In this document: positions 15,563 through 22,920 of the stretch, one piece after another | How positions within the stretch are numbered: the stretch's first letter is position 1 | How the letters are laid out: each line of letters opens with the position of its first letter | NCBI GenBank assembly: GCA_035693825.1 | Contig: DASSGB010000093.1 | Span: 1 to 24,172 of the forward strand | Reading direction: 5' to 3' | DNA from: MGOM01 sp035693825 | Lineage (GTDB): Bacteria; Chloroflexota; Anaerolineae; Anaerolineales; E44-bin32 | DNA: 24,172 bases | Translations under genes and position numbers: made by a program | The notes under the pieces: model-generated | What the model was told of the DNA's origin: nothing | What the model saw: the letters and a program-made list of their open reading frames with translations, nothing else | The model's database searches: none

Positions 15563-16197
15563 GGCAGGGCTTGCCCGCGTCCTTGGGGCACGCTCCTACC
15601 CGTCAGACGCTGCCCATCGTCGAAGAGTTCCCTGCGGCGGGTGAGACAGTCCCTCAGTCGAGCCCGGGCCCTCGCCAGCCGGCTCTTGACCGTCCCGATC
15701 GGGACTCCGATGACCGACGCGATCTCCTCGTACGGATACCCCTGCACATCGGCCAGAATCGCCACGGTGCGAAACTCGATCGGCAACGCCGCCAGGCAGC
15801 CCTCAATCGCTCGCCTGCGCTCCGTCTCGAGCACGTGGCCCTCGGGCCCGTTTTCCGGGGTCGGCAGATGGTCCCATGGATCGGAGTCACCTGCGTCGGG
15901 GTTCTCACTCAACTCCTCGAAGGAGACGGCGGGGCGCCGCTTGCGCCGGCGCAGCTCGTCGTAGCAGGCATTGGTGACGATGCGCAGAATCCATGCCCGA
16001 AACGAGCCCCCACGATAGCCGCGCAGATTGCGATACGCGGACAAAAAGGCTTCCTGGGTGGCGTCCGAGGCCGAATCCGAATCTCCCAGGATGCGGTAGG
16101 CGAGGTTGAAGGCCCGTTCCTGATGGGTCAGGACCAGCCGGTTGAACGAGTCGAGGTCGCCCTTGCGAGCCTCGTGAACAAGGCCTTGCTCATCCAT
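15559..16197 (-). CDS. ECF sigma factor (RpoE-like)
   Basis: A 212-residue sigma-70 family factor of the extracytoplasmic-function type. Region 2 contains ERAFNLAYRILGDSDSASDA followed by TQEAFLSAYRNLRGYRGG and FRAWILRIVTNACYDELRRR, which bind core polymerase and the -10. Region 4 contains LPIEFRTVAILADVQGYPYE with the helix-turn-helix IASVIGVPIGTVKSRLARAR for the -35. The ATG at 16197 matches the family N-terminus; upstream open frame is non-homologous. No ribosome site is visible, but a promoter lies 10 bases away, so the message is probably almost leaderless. The anti-sigma and Nudix genes follow with 4-base overlaps. A C-terminal tail after region 4 (about 25 residues) has no recognised function. 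Confidence 0.93.
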   Translation of the reverse strand: MDEQGLVHEARKGDLDSFNRLVLTHQERAFNLAYRILGDSDSASDATQEAFLSAYRNLRGYRGGSFRAWILRIVTNACYDELRRRKRRPAVSFEELSENPDAGDSDPWDHLPTPENGPEGHVLETERRRAIEGCLAALPIEFRTVAILADVQGYPYEEIASVIGVPIGTVKSRLARARARLRDCLTRRRELFDDGQRLTGRSVPQGRGQALP

Positions 16198-16207
16198 GCT
16201 GAGGACG

Positions 16208-16236
16208 ATGATAGCGCGCCGCTCGCGCCGCGGCAA
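16208..16236 (-). promoter_or_regulatory. Promoter of the ECF sigma / anti-sigma / Nudix unit
   Basis: TTGCCG (16231-16236), 17-base spacer, TATCAT (16208-16213) on the minus strand. The -10 ends 10 bases before the ATG, leaving a leader of only about 0-4 bases. Confidence 0.55.
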
Positions 16237-16277
16237 GGCGCAGAGACTGTTTTGCCCCGCTCCCGACTTGGCCCGTC

Positions 16278-16688
16278 TCAGGCTCGTCCGGGGTTCATCG
16301 ACTCGGCCAGCCGCCAGACGAGGATCAGCCCAACGTTGACCGCCGCCATGACGGCCACAAACACGGGCAGCACGCCGCCGCCCAGCCATGCGGATCGCAG
16401 GACGCCTCCCAAAGGCGCCGAGATGGCTGCAGCCCAGACCGCCCTGGCGATCCCAGCCCACCGGCTTTTTCGGGGCGAGGCATACACACCCGCGGGAAAT
16501 GCCACGATCAACCACGCGGCCGTGAACGGAAACCAGGTGGCCAGAAATCGAGGAGCGGAAGACCATTCGAGTTCCTGATGGGTGGCAAAACCGAGAATCG
16601 CGGCGACGAAAAAGCACACGATATCCCCGGCCAGCAGCCGCAGCATTCGACCCTTCTCAGGCGGGCTTGTGTTTGTCGATGACATCAT
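16278..16688 (-). CDS. DUF3054-family membrane protein
   Basis: A 136-residue protein with four predicted membrane segments, at about residues 17-34, 50-68, 80-98 and 106-124. It matches the DUF3054 pattern: a GD near the start of the first segment (LAGDIVCFFVAAILGFATHQ), a PF-type motif in the second (ATWFPFTAAWLIVAFPAG), then LGGVLRSAWLGGGVLPVFV. The function of the family is unknown. Start codons at 16688 and 16685 are both possible and neither has a clear ribosome site; an internal ATG before LRLLAGD is a third option. It follows the zinc anti-sigma gene by 51 bases, so it may be a third gene of that operon. Confidence 0.85.
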   Translation of the reverse strand: MMSSTNTSPPEKGRMLRLLAGDIVCFFVAAILGFATHQELEWSSAPRFLATWFPFTAAWLIVAFPAGVYASPRKSRWAGIARAVWAAAISAPLGGVLRSAWLGGGVLPVFVAVMAAVNVGLILVWRLAESMNPGRA

Positions 16689-16739
16689 GCGGGTGGGGGA
16701 GGCGCGGCGACCGAGCCGAACGCCCGCGCCTGGGAAGGA

Positions 16740-17504
16740 TTAGAAGTCCGCCCTGAGGACCTGTTGTCCGGTGGGCCCCAGGCTTCCGCCTTCGGGCTCA
16801 ATGGTCACTCCAACGCCGATGAAGTTGGACACGGGCTCCGAGGCCTCGAGGAGGACTCGAGTGAAGGGGGTACCGGGATCTCTCAGGAACAATCCGCCGC
16901 TCAGTCGCTCTCCATCGGGGCGGATGAGCCAAGCCTGAAAGACTTCGCCTGGGGCGAGCTCCGGGAGTCCCCATGCATTCATGATCACCAGAGGAATCCG
17001 CGGCTCGTAGACGACCGTGCCGTACGCGCTCTCGCCCGAAATCATGGCGACCTGGCGATCGGGGTAGGAGAGCAGCGCCAGCGCGACGCCATCCACTCGC
17101 GAGCGTTCGGCGATGCCGGCCTCCAGCCTGGCCAGCTCCTTTTCTTGTCGAAGCAGCGCGTCCTTGATCTGCCATGCGGTCACGCTCAACACCACCACAG
17201 CCATGGCCAGGGCTCCGGTCATCGCTGAATGGACGGCCACCCAAGGGCTGCGGCGGGCCTCGACGGTGCGCGGGGCATTGGAAGGAAGAGACTTCCGGAT
17301 CCGCTCCCGAAGGTTCGCCGGCGGAGGTTGAGGCGGCGGGACGAAGAGCAGGCCATCGGCCACCTGCTGATACTCGGCCAGAGACGCGCGGCATCGGCTG
17401 CAGCCCGCCAGATGAGCCTCGACCCATTCCCGCTCGACGGCATCCAGTGCGTCCAGGCTGTAGGCTGCCAGTTCATCTTCCACGTGCGCGCTTCTGGGCG
17501 TCAT
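16740..17504 (-). CDS. Zinc-finger anti-sigma factor of RskA type
   Basis: A 254-residue membrane anti-sigma factor. H7, H31, C35 and C38 form a ZAS-type zinc site (H31-LAG-C35-SR-C38) in a helical domain that holds the cognate sigma factor at the membrane. A proline-rich stretch and one membrane segment (AMTGALAMAVVVLSVTAWQI, about residues 92-111) follow, then a short coiled region (LLRQEKELARLEAGI). The extracytoplasmic domain has the RskA C-terminal pattern: PLVIMNAWGLPELAPGEVFQ, AWLIRPDGERLSGGLF and a closing VTIEPEGGSLGPTGQQVL. The start at 17504 overlaps the sigma stop as ATGA and has AGGAG just upstream. Release of sigma in this family usually needs regulated proteolysis; the trigger here is unknown. 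Confidence 0.92.
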   Translation of the reverse strand: MTPRSAHVEDELAAYSLDALDAVEREWVEAHLAGCSRCRASLAEYQQVADGLLFVPPPQPPPANLRERIRKSLPSNAPRTVEARRSPWVAVHSAMTGALAMAVVVLSVTAWQIKDALLRQEKELARLEAGIAERSRVDGVALALLSYPDRQVAMISGESAYGTVVYEPRIPLVIMNAWGLPELAPGEVFQAWLIRPDGERLSGGLFLRDPGTPFTRVLLEASEPVSNFIGVGVTIEPEGGSLGPTGQQVLRADF

Positions 17505-18115
17505 GCGCTCCTTTTCCTTCCAGGTAGTCTTACGCCGCGGCGACGAGGTTCCGATGCGGAGCCCAGCGACTCCGACCACGCCTGCCGGAGCTTCCTCATT
17601 CCAAGCCGCAATCGGGTTTTCACCGTCCCCAACGGAGTGCTCAACATTCCGGCGATCTGCGAGTGGGATAAGCCGAAATAGAAGGCCAAGCTGATCACCC
17701 GACGCTGCTCAGGCGGAAGGTCCTCCATGGCCAGCCGCAGGCTATGCCATCGAGCGTCCTCGCCCACGCTTCCCGGATCCGCCACCTCCGCCCAGGCCTC
17801 ATCCGCGTCCAGCGCGTCCGGCGCCGGGCGCCGGGCCTCCGAACGCAGCCGGTCGATGGACACTCTACGGGCGATGGTCAAAAGCCAGGTCGTGACTTTG
17901 CCGCGGGCCGGATCGTATTGCGCCGCTCGCGTCCAAACACGAAGGAAGGCTTCCTGGGTTGCGTCCTCGGCGGCCATCGAGTCGCCCAGGATGTGACGGC
18001 AGAGTGCCAGGACGCGTGACGCGTGTCGATCATAGACCTGGAAGAAGGCCTCACGATCGCCGCGCGCCACCCGCAGCAGCAAGTCGGCATCCGGCAGCCG
18101 GGTGAGGGCATCCAT
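17501..18115 (-). CDS. ECF sigma factor (SigK-like)
   Basis: A 204-residue ECF sigma factor. Region 2 includes FFQVYDRHASRVLALCRHIL, DSMAAEDATQEAFLRVWTRA and VTTWLLTIARRVSIDRLRSE. Region 4 includes LPPEQRRVISLAFYFGLSHS and QIAGMLSTPLGTVKTRLRLG. The pairing with an RskA-type zinc anti-sigma factor, overlapping by ATGA, suggests a SigK-like regulator of a cell-envelope or redox response. The start is the ATG at 18115. No ribosome site exists because a TATAAT box lies nine bases upstream, which implies a leaderless message. It is divergent from the small plus-strand gene at 18371. Confidence 0.93.
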   Translation of the reverse strand: MDALTRLPDADLLLRVARGDREAFFQVYDRHASRVLALCRHILGDSMAAEDATQEAFLRVWTRAAQYDPARGKVTTWLLTIARRVSIDRLRSEARRPAPDALDADEAWAEVADPGSVGEDARWHSLRLAMEDLPPEQRRVISLAFYFGLSHSQIAGMLSTPLGTVKTRLRLGMRKLRQAWSESLGSASEPRRRGVRLPGRKRSA

Positions 18116-18124
18116 GCGGAGAGG

Positions 18125-18130
18125 ATTATA
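18125..18130 (-). promoter_or_regulatory. -10 box of the SigK-like operon, leaderless
   Basis: A perfect TATAAT on the minus strand, nine bases before the ATG at 18115. The transcription start would fall within about 0-3 bases of the start codon. The -35 region is weak (TGTGAC with 15-base spacing). The rest of the 18116-18370 gap shows no other clear element apart from the ribosome site of the next gene. Confidence 0.6.
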
Positions 18131-18370
18131 ACGGCCGAAGCCGGAGTCACACCGGTTGGCGTCTTTGCCGGCGGACAGGTCGGCGTCGATCGCGCCGGGG
18201 GGACCCGCGCTGCGCGTACTCGCTCCATCAGGAAACGTTCTCCGGCCGCTTGCGGCTGCCCCCGCGGGGCACGCCGGCCTCCAGCGCATCCTGCTGCGTT
18301 CGGCGGTGTTTTGAGAGGATGGCGGGTCCGCCGCCGTCTGCCCCTCAGTCCATCTTCAGGAGGAAAATCG

Positions 18371-18520
18371 ATGAATATCACGCGCAATATTGGAATGCTG
18401 CTCCTGGCCATCTGGCTGATCCTGACCGGCCTGTCGGCGTTCCTGAGCTTCGGGGCCCTGAGCGTGATCCTGGCGCTCCTGGCCATCGCCGCAGGCATCT
18501 TCATCCTGCTGGGCCGCTGA
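18371..18520 (+). CDS. Small two-segment membrane protein (49 residues)
   Basis: The ribosome site AGGAGGA (18358-18364) lies seven bases before an ATG that opens a 49-residue frame. The product begins MNITRNIGMLLLAIWLILTG. It is nearly all hydrophobic, with two predicted segments (about residues 8-24 and 28-46) joined by a short turn (SFGALS) and ending LLGR. It carries no catalytic motif. Similar tiny membrane proteins are commonly annotated as conserved hypotheticals; the function is unknown. An in-frame open stretch runs upstream, but only this start has a ribosome site and matches the hydrophobic composition. A hairpin follows 76 bases after the stop. It is transcribed away from the SigK-like operon, whose sigma factor might control it, though no ECF-type promoter could be identified by eye. 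Confidence 0.8.
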   Translation: MNITRNIGMLLLAIWLILTGLSAFLSFGALSVILALLAIAAGIFILLGR

Positions 18521-18595
18521 TCGCAAGCAGCTCAGCGTTCGAGCCACCGAGGAGCGCTGGCGGACGCGCGCTCGCGGTCTCGCATTCGTCGACAG

Positions 18596-18624
18596 AACGC
18601 GCCCCGGATGGTTCGGGGCGCGTT
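18596..18624 (+). terminator. Hairpin terminator after the small membrane gene
   Basis: AACGCGCCCCG (18596-18606) pairs perfectly with CGGGGCGCGTT (18614-18624) around a seven-base loop, with a short T run (18623-18625). It closes the small-gene transcript before the large fusion gene. The remainder of the 18521-18812 gap holds no confident promoter. Confidence 0.6.
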
Positions 18625-18812
18625 TGGCGTTAACCATTGGACCCGCGCTCGCAAGGACTCGCCCGCAAACGATGGTGTGTGGTAAAAGCGGAGTTGAATG
18701 AAGCCGGCGGGTGGATCGCCGGTCGCAATTACCTGCGGTCGAGTGAAATTCGAGGTCCTCCTCGACCGTCGTTGCCTCGAGCCCATCCGGCTCGGCCCGC
18801 TGACGGGCGGCT

Positions 18813-21800
18813 ATGGACGATCACCAACCCCTCACCGGCCCACGCCCACCCGGCCCCAGTGGCAAGTCCAGTCCCACGCCATCACCCGACGAGGCGCTCG
18901 CGGCCGTGGCTCAAGGCGTCCTGCATCTGCGAGCCGGAAATGCAGAAAAGGCTCGGCAGTGGGCGCGCCGCGCCCTGCAGATCGACCCGGCCAGCGAGGC
19001 CGGATGGCTTCTGATCGCCGCCCTGACTCCACTCGAGAAACGCTCTCAGCTGCTGCGGCAAGTGCTGACGTTGCATCCGGGCTCGCCGCGGATCTTGCGC
19101 TCGTTGCGCGAACTGGAATCTCCGAAGCTGCCGCGCATTCCCCCTTCGACTCCGAGCGTCCTCGAGTCACGGCCTCCGGCGACACCGGCGTATGCCTGGG
19201 CCAAGCCGAGACGACGAGCGGCCGAACGTTCCTTCCGAGGCCTGCGGCAACTGGCGGCTATGGCCTCGCGCCGGGCGGCCGAACTCTCCGCCATCCTGGT
19301 CTTGCTGGCCCTGCTCACCACCTACGGCCTCATCCTTTCCGAACATGGCAGGCAAGGATTGCCGGCCCAACCGCTCGAGTCCGCAGGTCAGGCCGTCACG
19401 CGCACGATCGAGTACTTCGTCGATCACCCCGATTCGTACATATGGCACCGCTACGAAGTGCCCGCGCTGGCCCTCGTCCGGACAATCTTCGTCAACAGCG
19501 CGGGCCTTCTCCTGGTGGCGTTGGGTCTCGCATTTGTGCTGGGCGTTGGGCTGGGGACGGCGGCCGCGCTGATCCGCGGTCGCGGCGGAACGACGCTGGC
19601 GCTGACCGTTTCCATCCTCGGCGTCTCGACGCCGAGCTTCCTTTTCGGAATGCTGTTGTGGGTGATCAACATCGGCGTCCACCGGCAGTTCGCCATCACG
19701 GTGCTGCCGTCTGTGGGCTTCGGGTGGGATGTCCACCTGATCATGCCCGCCCTGGTGCTGGCCGCCCGGCCGATCGCCCAGATCGCCCGGGTGACGCATG
19801 TGACCATCACCGAGGTCCTGGGCGCGGAGCATCTGCGCGCGGCTCGGGCTCGCGGGGTGTACGGATTCTTGCTTTTCCTGCGCCACATCCTGCGCAATGC
19901 CTGGATCCCTATTCTCACGACCCTGGGAAACTCGCTGCGCTTTTCCCTTTCGAGCCTGCCCGTCGTGGAAGCGTTCTTCGAATGGCCGGGCGTCGGCTTG
20001 GCGCTGCTCGAAGCCATCGAGCTCGGGATGTCGCCGCTCGTCACCGATCTCATCCTGAGTCTGGGGCTGTTCTTCCTGGCGGTGAATGTGGTCCTCGAAT
20101 TCCTTTACCCGTGGCTCGACGCGCGGCTTCGCGAGAGCGAGACCAGCGTCCGTCGCGACGAGCAGGACACATTCGGCCAGATGGTGCGGCTTGCCGTGAG
20201 CGAATTGGGCGGGGTCGGGCGAGGCTTGCTGCGAAGGTTGCGTCGCCGGCCCTCTTCGCCGGCGCGTGGCCGGGGAGCCCCCAGAACGTCGGCAGGTGAA
20301 GCGCCCGCCGTCTCCTCCCATCGCCGGCCGCTCTGGTCTCATGCGCTGGGAAACGCGCCCCTGCTCGCGGGGGCGATGCTGGTGCTCTTCTTTGTCGTGA
20401 TGGCCGTCTCCGGGACGAGTTGGACTGCGGCCAACCCGTATCAGACCCACGGCGTGATGATGGTCGAGGCGCAGATTGACGCTCCGCCCTTCGAGCCGTC
20501 CGAGACCTTTCCCTGGGGCAGCGACTACATCGGCCGCGATATCCGCGCCCTGGTGCTCGCCGGCGCGCGTCAAACACTTTCACTGGCGGCGTTTGCCACG
20601 CTGGCCAGGGTCGGCCTGGGCGCAATCTTGGGAATGTTGGCCGGCTGGCTTGCCGGAAGCTGGTTCGATCGGACGGTGCGATCCGCCATCGGGATCTGGG
20701 CGGCCTTCCCCGGAACGCTCTTCGCCATGATCCTCATTCAGGCGCTGGGAATTCAGCAGGGCATGGGCGTTTTCGTCATCGCCCTGTGCATCGTCGGGTG
20801 GGCTGAGGTCGCCCAATATGTCCGCGCCGAGGTTCTGGCCATTCGCGCCCGGCCGTACATCGAGGCCGCCCGGTCGGTCGGGCTGCATGGTCTTCAGGTG
20901 CTGCGCAGGCAGGTCTTCCCCAACCTGGCGGCGCCGATCATCGTGCTGGCGACACTCGAAATGGGCGGAGTGCTGATGCTGCTGGCCGAGCTCGGCTATC
21001 TGAACGTCTTCGTCGGGGGCGGCTTCCGGGCCATGATCGCCGAGGGCGCCAGGATGTCGCCGGTCGTCGTGCACTTTTCCGACGTGCCCGAATGGGGGGC
21101 GCTCCTGGCCAACATCCGCGGCTGGTGGCGAGGTTACCCATGGATGGCCTGGTATCCGGGGCTGGCGTTCTCGGCCGCCATCCTGGCTTTCTACTTGTTG
21201 GGCGAGGGCTTTCGCCGCTTCCTGCAAGAGGGCTACGTAAACCTTGCGCGAGTGCTGAACCGCTTCACGCTGATTCCGGGAGCGGCCGTGCTCATCCTGC
21301 TGTCTTTCTTCTTGCGCTCGGCCTCAGCCCTGAGCCAGTACGAAGACGCGGCGCGCACCTTTGATACCGAGCGCGCCCTGGGGCACATCCGGATCCTCAC
21401 ATCTTCACAGTTGGCCGGCCGGGAAACGGGTTCGGAAGGAGCCTTGTTGGCCGCGCAATACATCGCCATGGAGATGGAATCCATCGGACTTTCCCCGGGG
21501 GCCAAGGGCACGAGCTACATTCAGGTTTCGCCGAACGCCAGGCCGCATTCCGCCGGTCTTCCAACCTTGGCCGTCGTCGACCCCCAGACCGGCCAGCGCC
21601 AGGCGTACCGCTACCGTGCGGATTTCGCCGAGTTCACCCGGGATTTCGCCTTCAACGGAGAAGCGTCCGGTCCGGTGGTCGGCCTGGCATTCGGACCCGA
21701 CACCGGCGCGCCCGGCCCCGATCCTTACGCGCAGCGCGGGTTCGACCTGGCCGACAAGATCGTGATCGTGCGCGAACAGGATTTCCCGACGGTGAATCTG

Positions 21801-22730
21801 ATGGCCGTTGCCGGCGTGCTGGTGGCTGTCGAGGATCCGTCCGACCTCGAAAAACGATACCTGATGTCGACCTACCCCTTGTTCGCGTGGAAGGCCACCC
21901 CGATCATGGTGGTTCTTCCTTCCGTCGCCGAGGCCCTGCTGGCGAGTGCCGGTTCCAGCTTGCAGGGACTCGCCGAGATGCAGGAGTCACTGGATCCTGG
22001 CGATGTCGGGATGACCACCAGCGGATGGCAGGTCGAGATGTCGGTGCCGGTGGAGACGACGGAGGACCGGGCCAGCGAACCCTATGTCCACGTCATGGGC
22101 TTCCTTCCGGGCACGGGGTCTGAAATGGGCCTCGACAGCCACGTGGTGCTGGTGGCGGCAAACTATGATGGATTGGGAACAGCCCCGGATGGAAGGCTCT
22201 ATCCGGGAGCGAACGACAACGCCAGCGGGGTGGCAGCAATGCTCGAGATGGCGCGGGCACTGCACGAGTCGCCCTACGCACCGGAGCGGACGGTCATGTT
22301 CGTCGCGTGGGCCGGCGGCGAGCGGCTCGAGGGTTTCAGCGTCGACAACGTCATGAGCGCCCGCACCGGCTTCAACACCCTGACCGTCGACAACGTCATC
22401 GAGCTGAGCGGACTCGGTGCCGGCCGCGGTGAGGGTTTGGCCCTGGGGCCGAACAGCAGTTTTCGTTTGGTCCGCCTGGTTCAGGAGGCCGCCGATCGGC
22501 TGGGCGTCTCCACCACCACCCGCGGGCGGGGGCCGCACTACGGGCTGCCCTACCTCCCGGGCTTCGGCGAGCGCTCCGGCCTGAGCATCTTCCTCAGTTG
22601 GGACGGCTCGGACACAACGGCGCACACCCCGGCCGACACCTTCGAGGCCATCGATCCCGAAAAGCTCAGGCAGTCCGGGCAGACCGTGCTGTTGACGCTG
22701 TTCGTTCTGAGTCGGGAGCTGACCTACTGA
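18813..22730 (+). CDS. Fusion: TPR-like region + DppB permease + DppC permease + M28 peptidase-like domain
   Basis: One uninterrupted frame of 1305 residues. Residues 25-103 are TPR-like (AGNAEKARQWARRALQIDPA). Residues 158-440 are a DppB-type permease with coupling loop HLRAARARGVYGFLLFLRH (340-358). A basic linker (441-509) leads to a DppC-type permease (510-805) with GSDYIGRDIRALVLAGARQT and coupling loop YIEAARSVGLHGLQVLRRQ (682-700). An extra segment (819-838) precedes an M28-like domain (about 848-1303) with a PA-like insert (about 950-1045). If each permease has six segments, the extra one puts the M28 domain outside the membrane. The GANDNASG motif (D1135), E1170 and H1271 are kept; the expected His is N1117 and the general base is G1169. 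It presumably imports peptides or a similar ligand with ATPases coded elsewhere. The ATG at 18813 has no strong ribosome site. Confidence 0.9.
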   Translation: MDDHQPLTGPRPPGPSGKSSPTPSPDEALAAVAQGVLHLRAGNAEKARQWARRALQIDPASEAGWLLIAALTPLEKRSQLLRQVLTLHPGSPRILRSLRELESPKLPRIPPSTPSVLESRPPATPAYAWAKPRRRAAERSFRGLRQLAAMASRRAAELSAILVLLALLTTYGLILSEHGRQGLPAQPLESAGQAVTRTIEYFVDHPDSYIWHRYEVPALALVRTIFVNSAGLLLVALGLAFVLGVGLGTAAALIRGRGGTTLALTVSILGVSTPSFLFGMLLWVINIGVHRQFAITVLPSVGFGWDVHLIMPALVLAARPIAQIARVTHVTITEVLGAEHLRAARARGVYGFLLFLRHILRNAWIPILTTLGNSLRFSLSSLPVVEAFFEWPGVGLALLEAIELGMSPLVTDLILSLGLFFLAVNVVLEFLYPWLDARLRESETSVRRDEQDTFGQMVRLAVSELGGVGRGLLRRLRRRPSSPARGRGAPRTSAGEAPAVSSHRRPLWSHALGNAPLLAGAMLVLFFVVMAVSGTSWTAANPYQTHGVMMVEAQIDAPPFEPSETFPWGSDYIGRDIRALVLAGARQTLSLAAFATLARVGLGAILGMLAGWLAGSWFDRTVRSAIGIWAAFPGTLFAMILIQALGIQQGMGVFVIALCIVGWAEVAQYVRAEVLAIRARPYIEAARSVGLHGLQVLRRQVFPNLAAPIIVLATLEMGGVLMLLAELGYLNVFVGGGFRAMIAEGARMSPVVVHFSDVPEWGALLANIRGWWRGYPWMAWYPGLAFSAAILAFYLLGEGFRRFLQEGYVNLARVLNRFTLIPGAAVLILLSFFLRSASALSQYEDAARTFDTERALGHIRILTSSQLAGRETGSEGALLAAQYIAMEMESIGLSPGAKGTSYIQVSPNARPHSAGLPTLAVVDPQTGQRQAYRYRADFAEFTRDFAFNGEASGPVVGLAFGPDTGAPGPDPYAQRGFDLADKIVIVREQDFPTVNLMAVAGVLVAVEDPSDLEKRYLMSTYPLFAWKATPIMVVLPSVAEALLASAGSSLQGLAEMQESLDPGDVGMTTSGWQVEMSVPVETTEDRASEPYVHVMGFLPGTGSEMGLDSHVVLVAANYDGLGTAPDGRLYPGANDNASGVAAMLEMARALHESPYAPERTVMFVAWAGGERLEGFSVDNVMSARTGFNTLTVDNVIELSGLGAGRGEGLALGPNSSFRLVRLVQEAADRLGVSTTTRGRGPHYGLPYLPGFGERSGLSIFLSWDGSDTTAHTPADTFEAIDPEKLRQSGQTVLLTLFVLSRELTY

Positions 22731-22734
22731 AAGA

Positions 22735-22806
22735 CAGTGGTCAGTGGTGACCCCTGCGCTTACCTTTCTTCCGCCATACGAAGCGCAGGGGTGAGTGGTC
22801 AGTGGG
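22735..22806. repeat. Hairpin flanked by heptad repeats, after the fusion gene
   Basis: ACCCCTGCGCTT (22750-22761) and AAGCGCAGGGGT (22781-22792) form a perfect 12-bp stem with a 19-base loop. It is bordered by CAGTGGT twice (22735-22748) and by GAGTGGT, CAGTGGG (22793-22806). It may end the fusion transcript, although no T run follows. Confidence 0.6.
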
Positions 22807-22824
22807 CAGAAGGAATGGTCGTGG

Positions 22825-22866
22825 GATTAGTGATTAGTGATTAGTGATTGGTGACAGGTGATTGGG
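22825..22866. repeat. Heptameric tandem repeat, GATTAGT type
   Basis: Six seven-base units in a row: GATTAGT three times, then GATTGGT, GACAGGT and GATTGGG. Confidence 0.8.
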
Positions 22867-22880
22867 ATCTGATAGCAGGG

Positions 22881-22915
22881 GGCTGGCGGCTGGCGGCTGG
22901 TAGCCGGTAGCCGGC
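22881..22915. repeat. Heptameric tandem repeat, GGCTGGC type
   Basis: Five seven-base units: GGCTGGC twice, GGCTGGT, AGCCGGT, AGCCGGC. It ends five bases before the stop codon of the response regulator on the minus strand. Confidence 0.75.
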
Positions 22916-22920
22916 CCTCG

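Noticed and set aside
18698..20573. Alternative frames (plus 18698-20299, minus 19167-20573) over the fusion gene
   Set aside because: The fusion frame carries the domain motifs; the others are Arg/Gly-rich and lack any.
18813..22730. Fusion as a frameshift or assembly artefact
   Set aside because: The frame is continuous over about 3.9 kb, linkers are plausible, and an extra membrane segment makes topological sense; read-level proof is still not available from sequence alone.
22825..22915. CRISPR array
   Set aside because: The units are only seven bases with no spacers, so this is tandem short repeat DNA.
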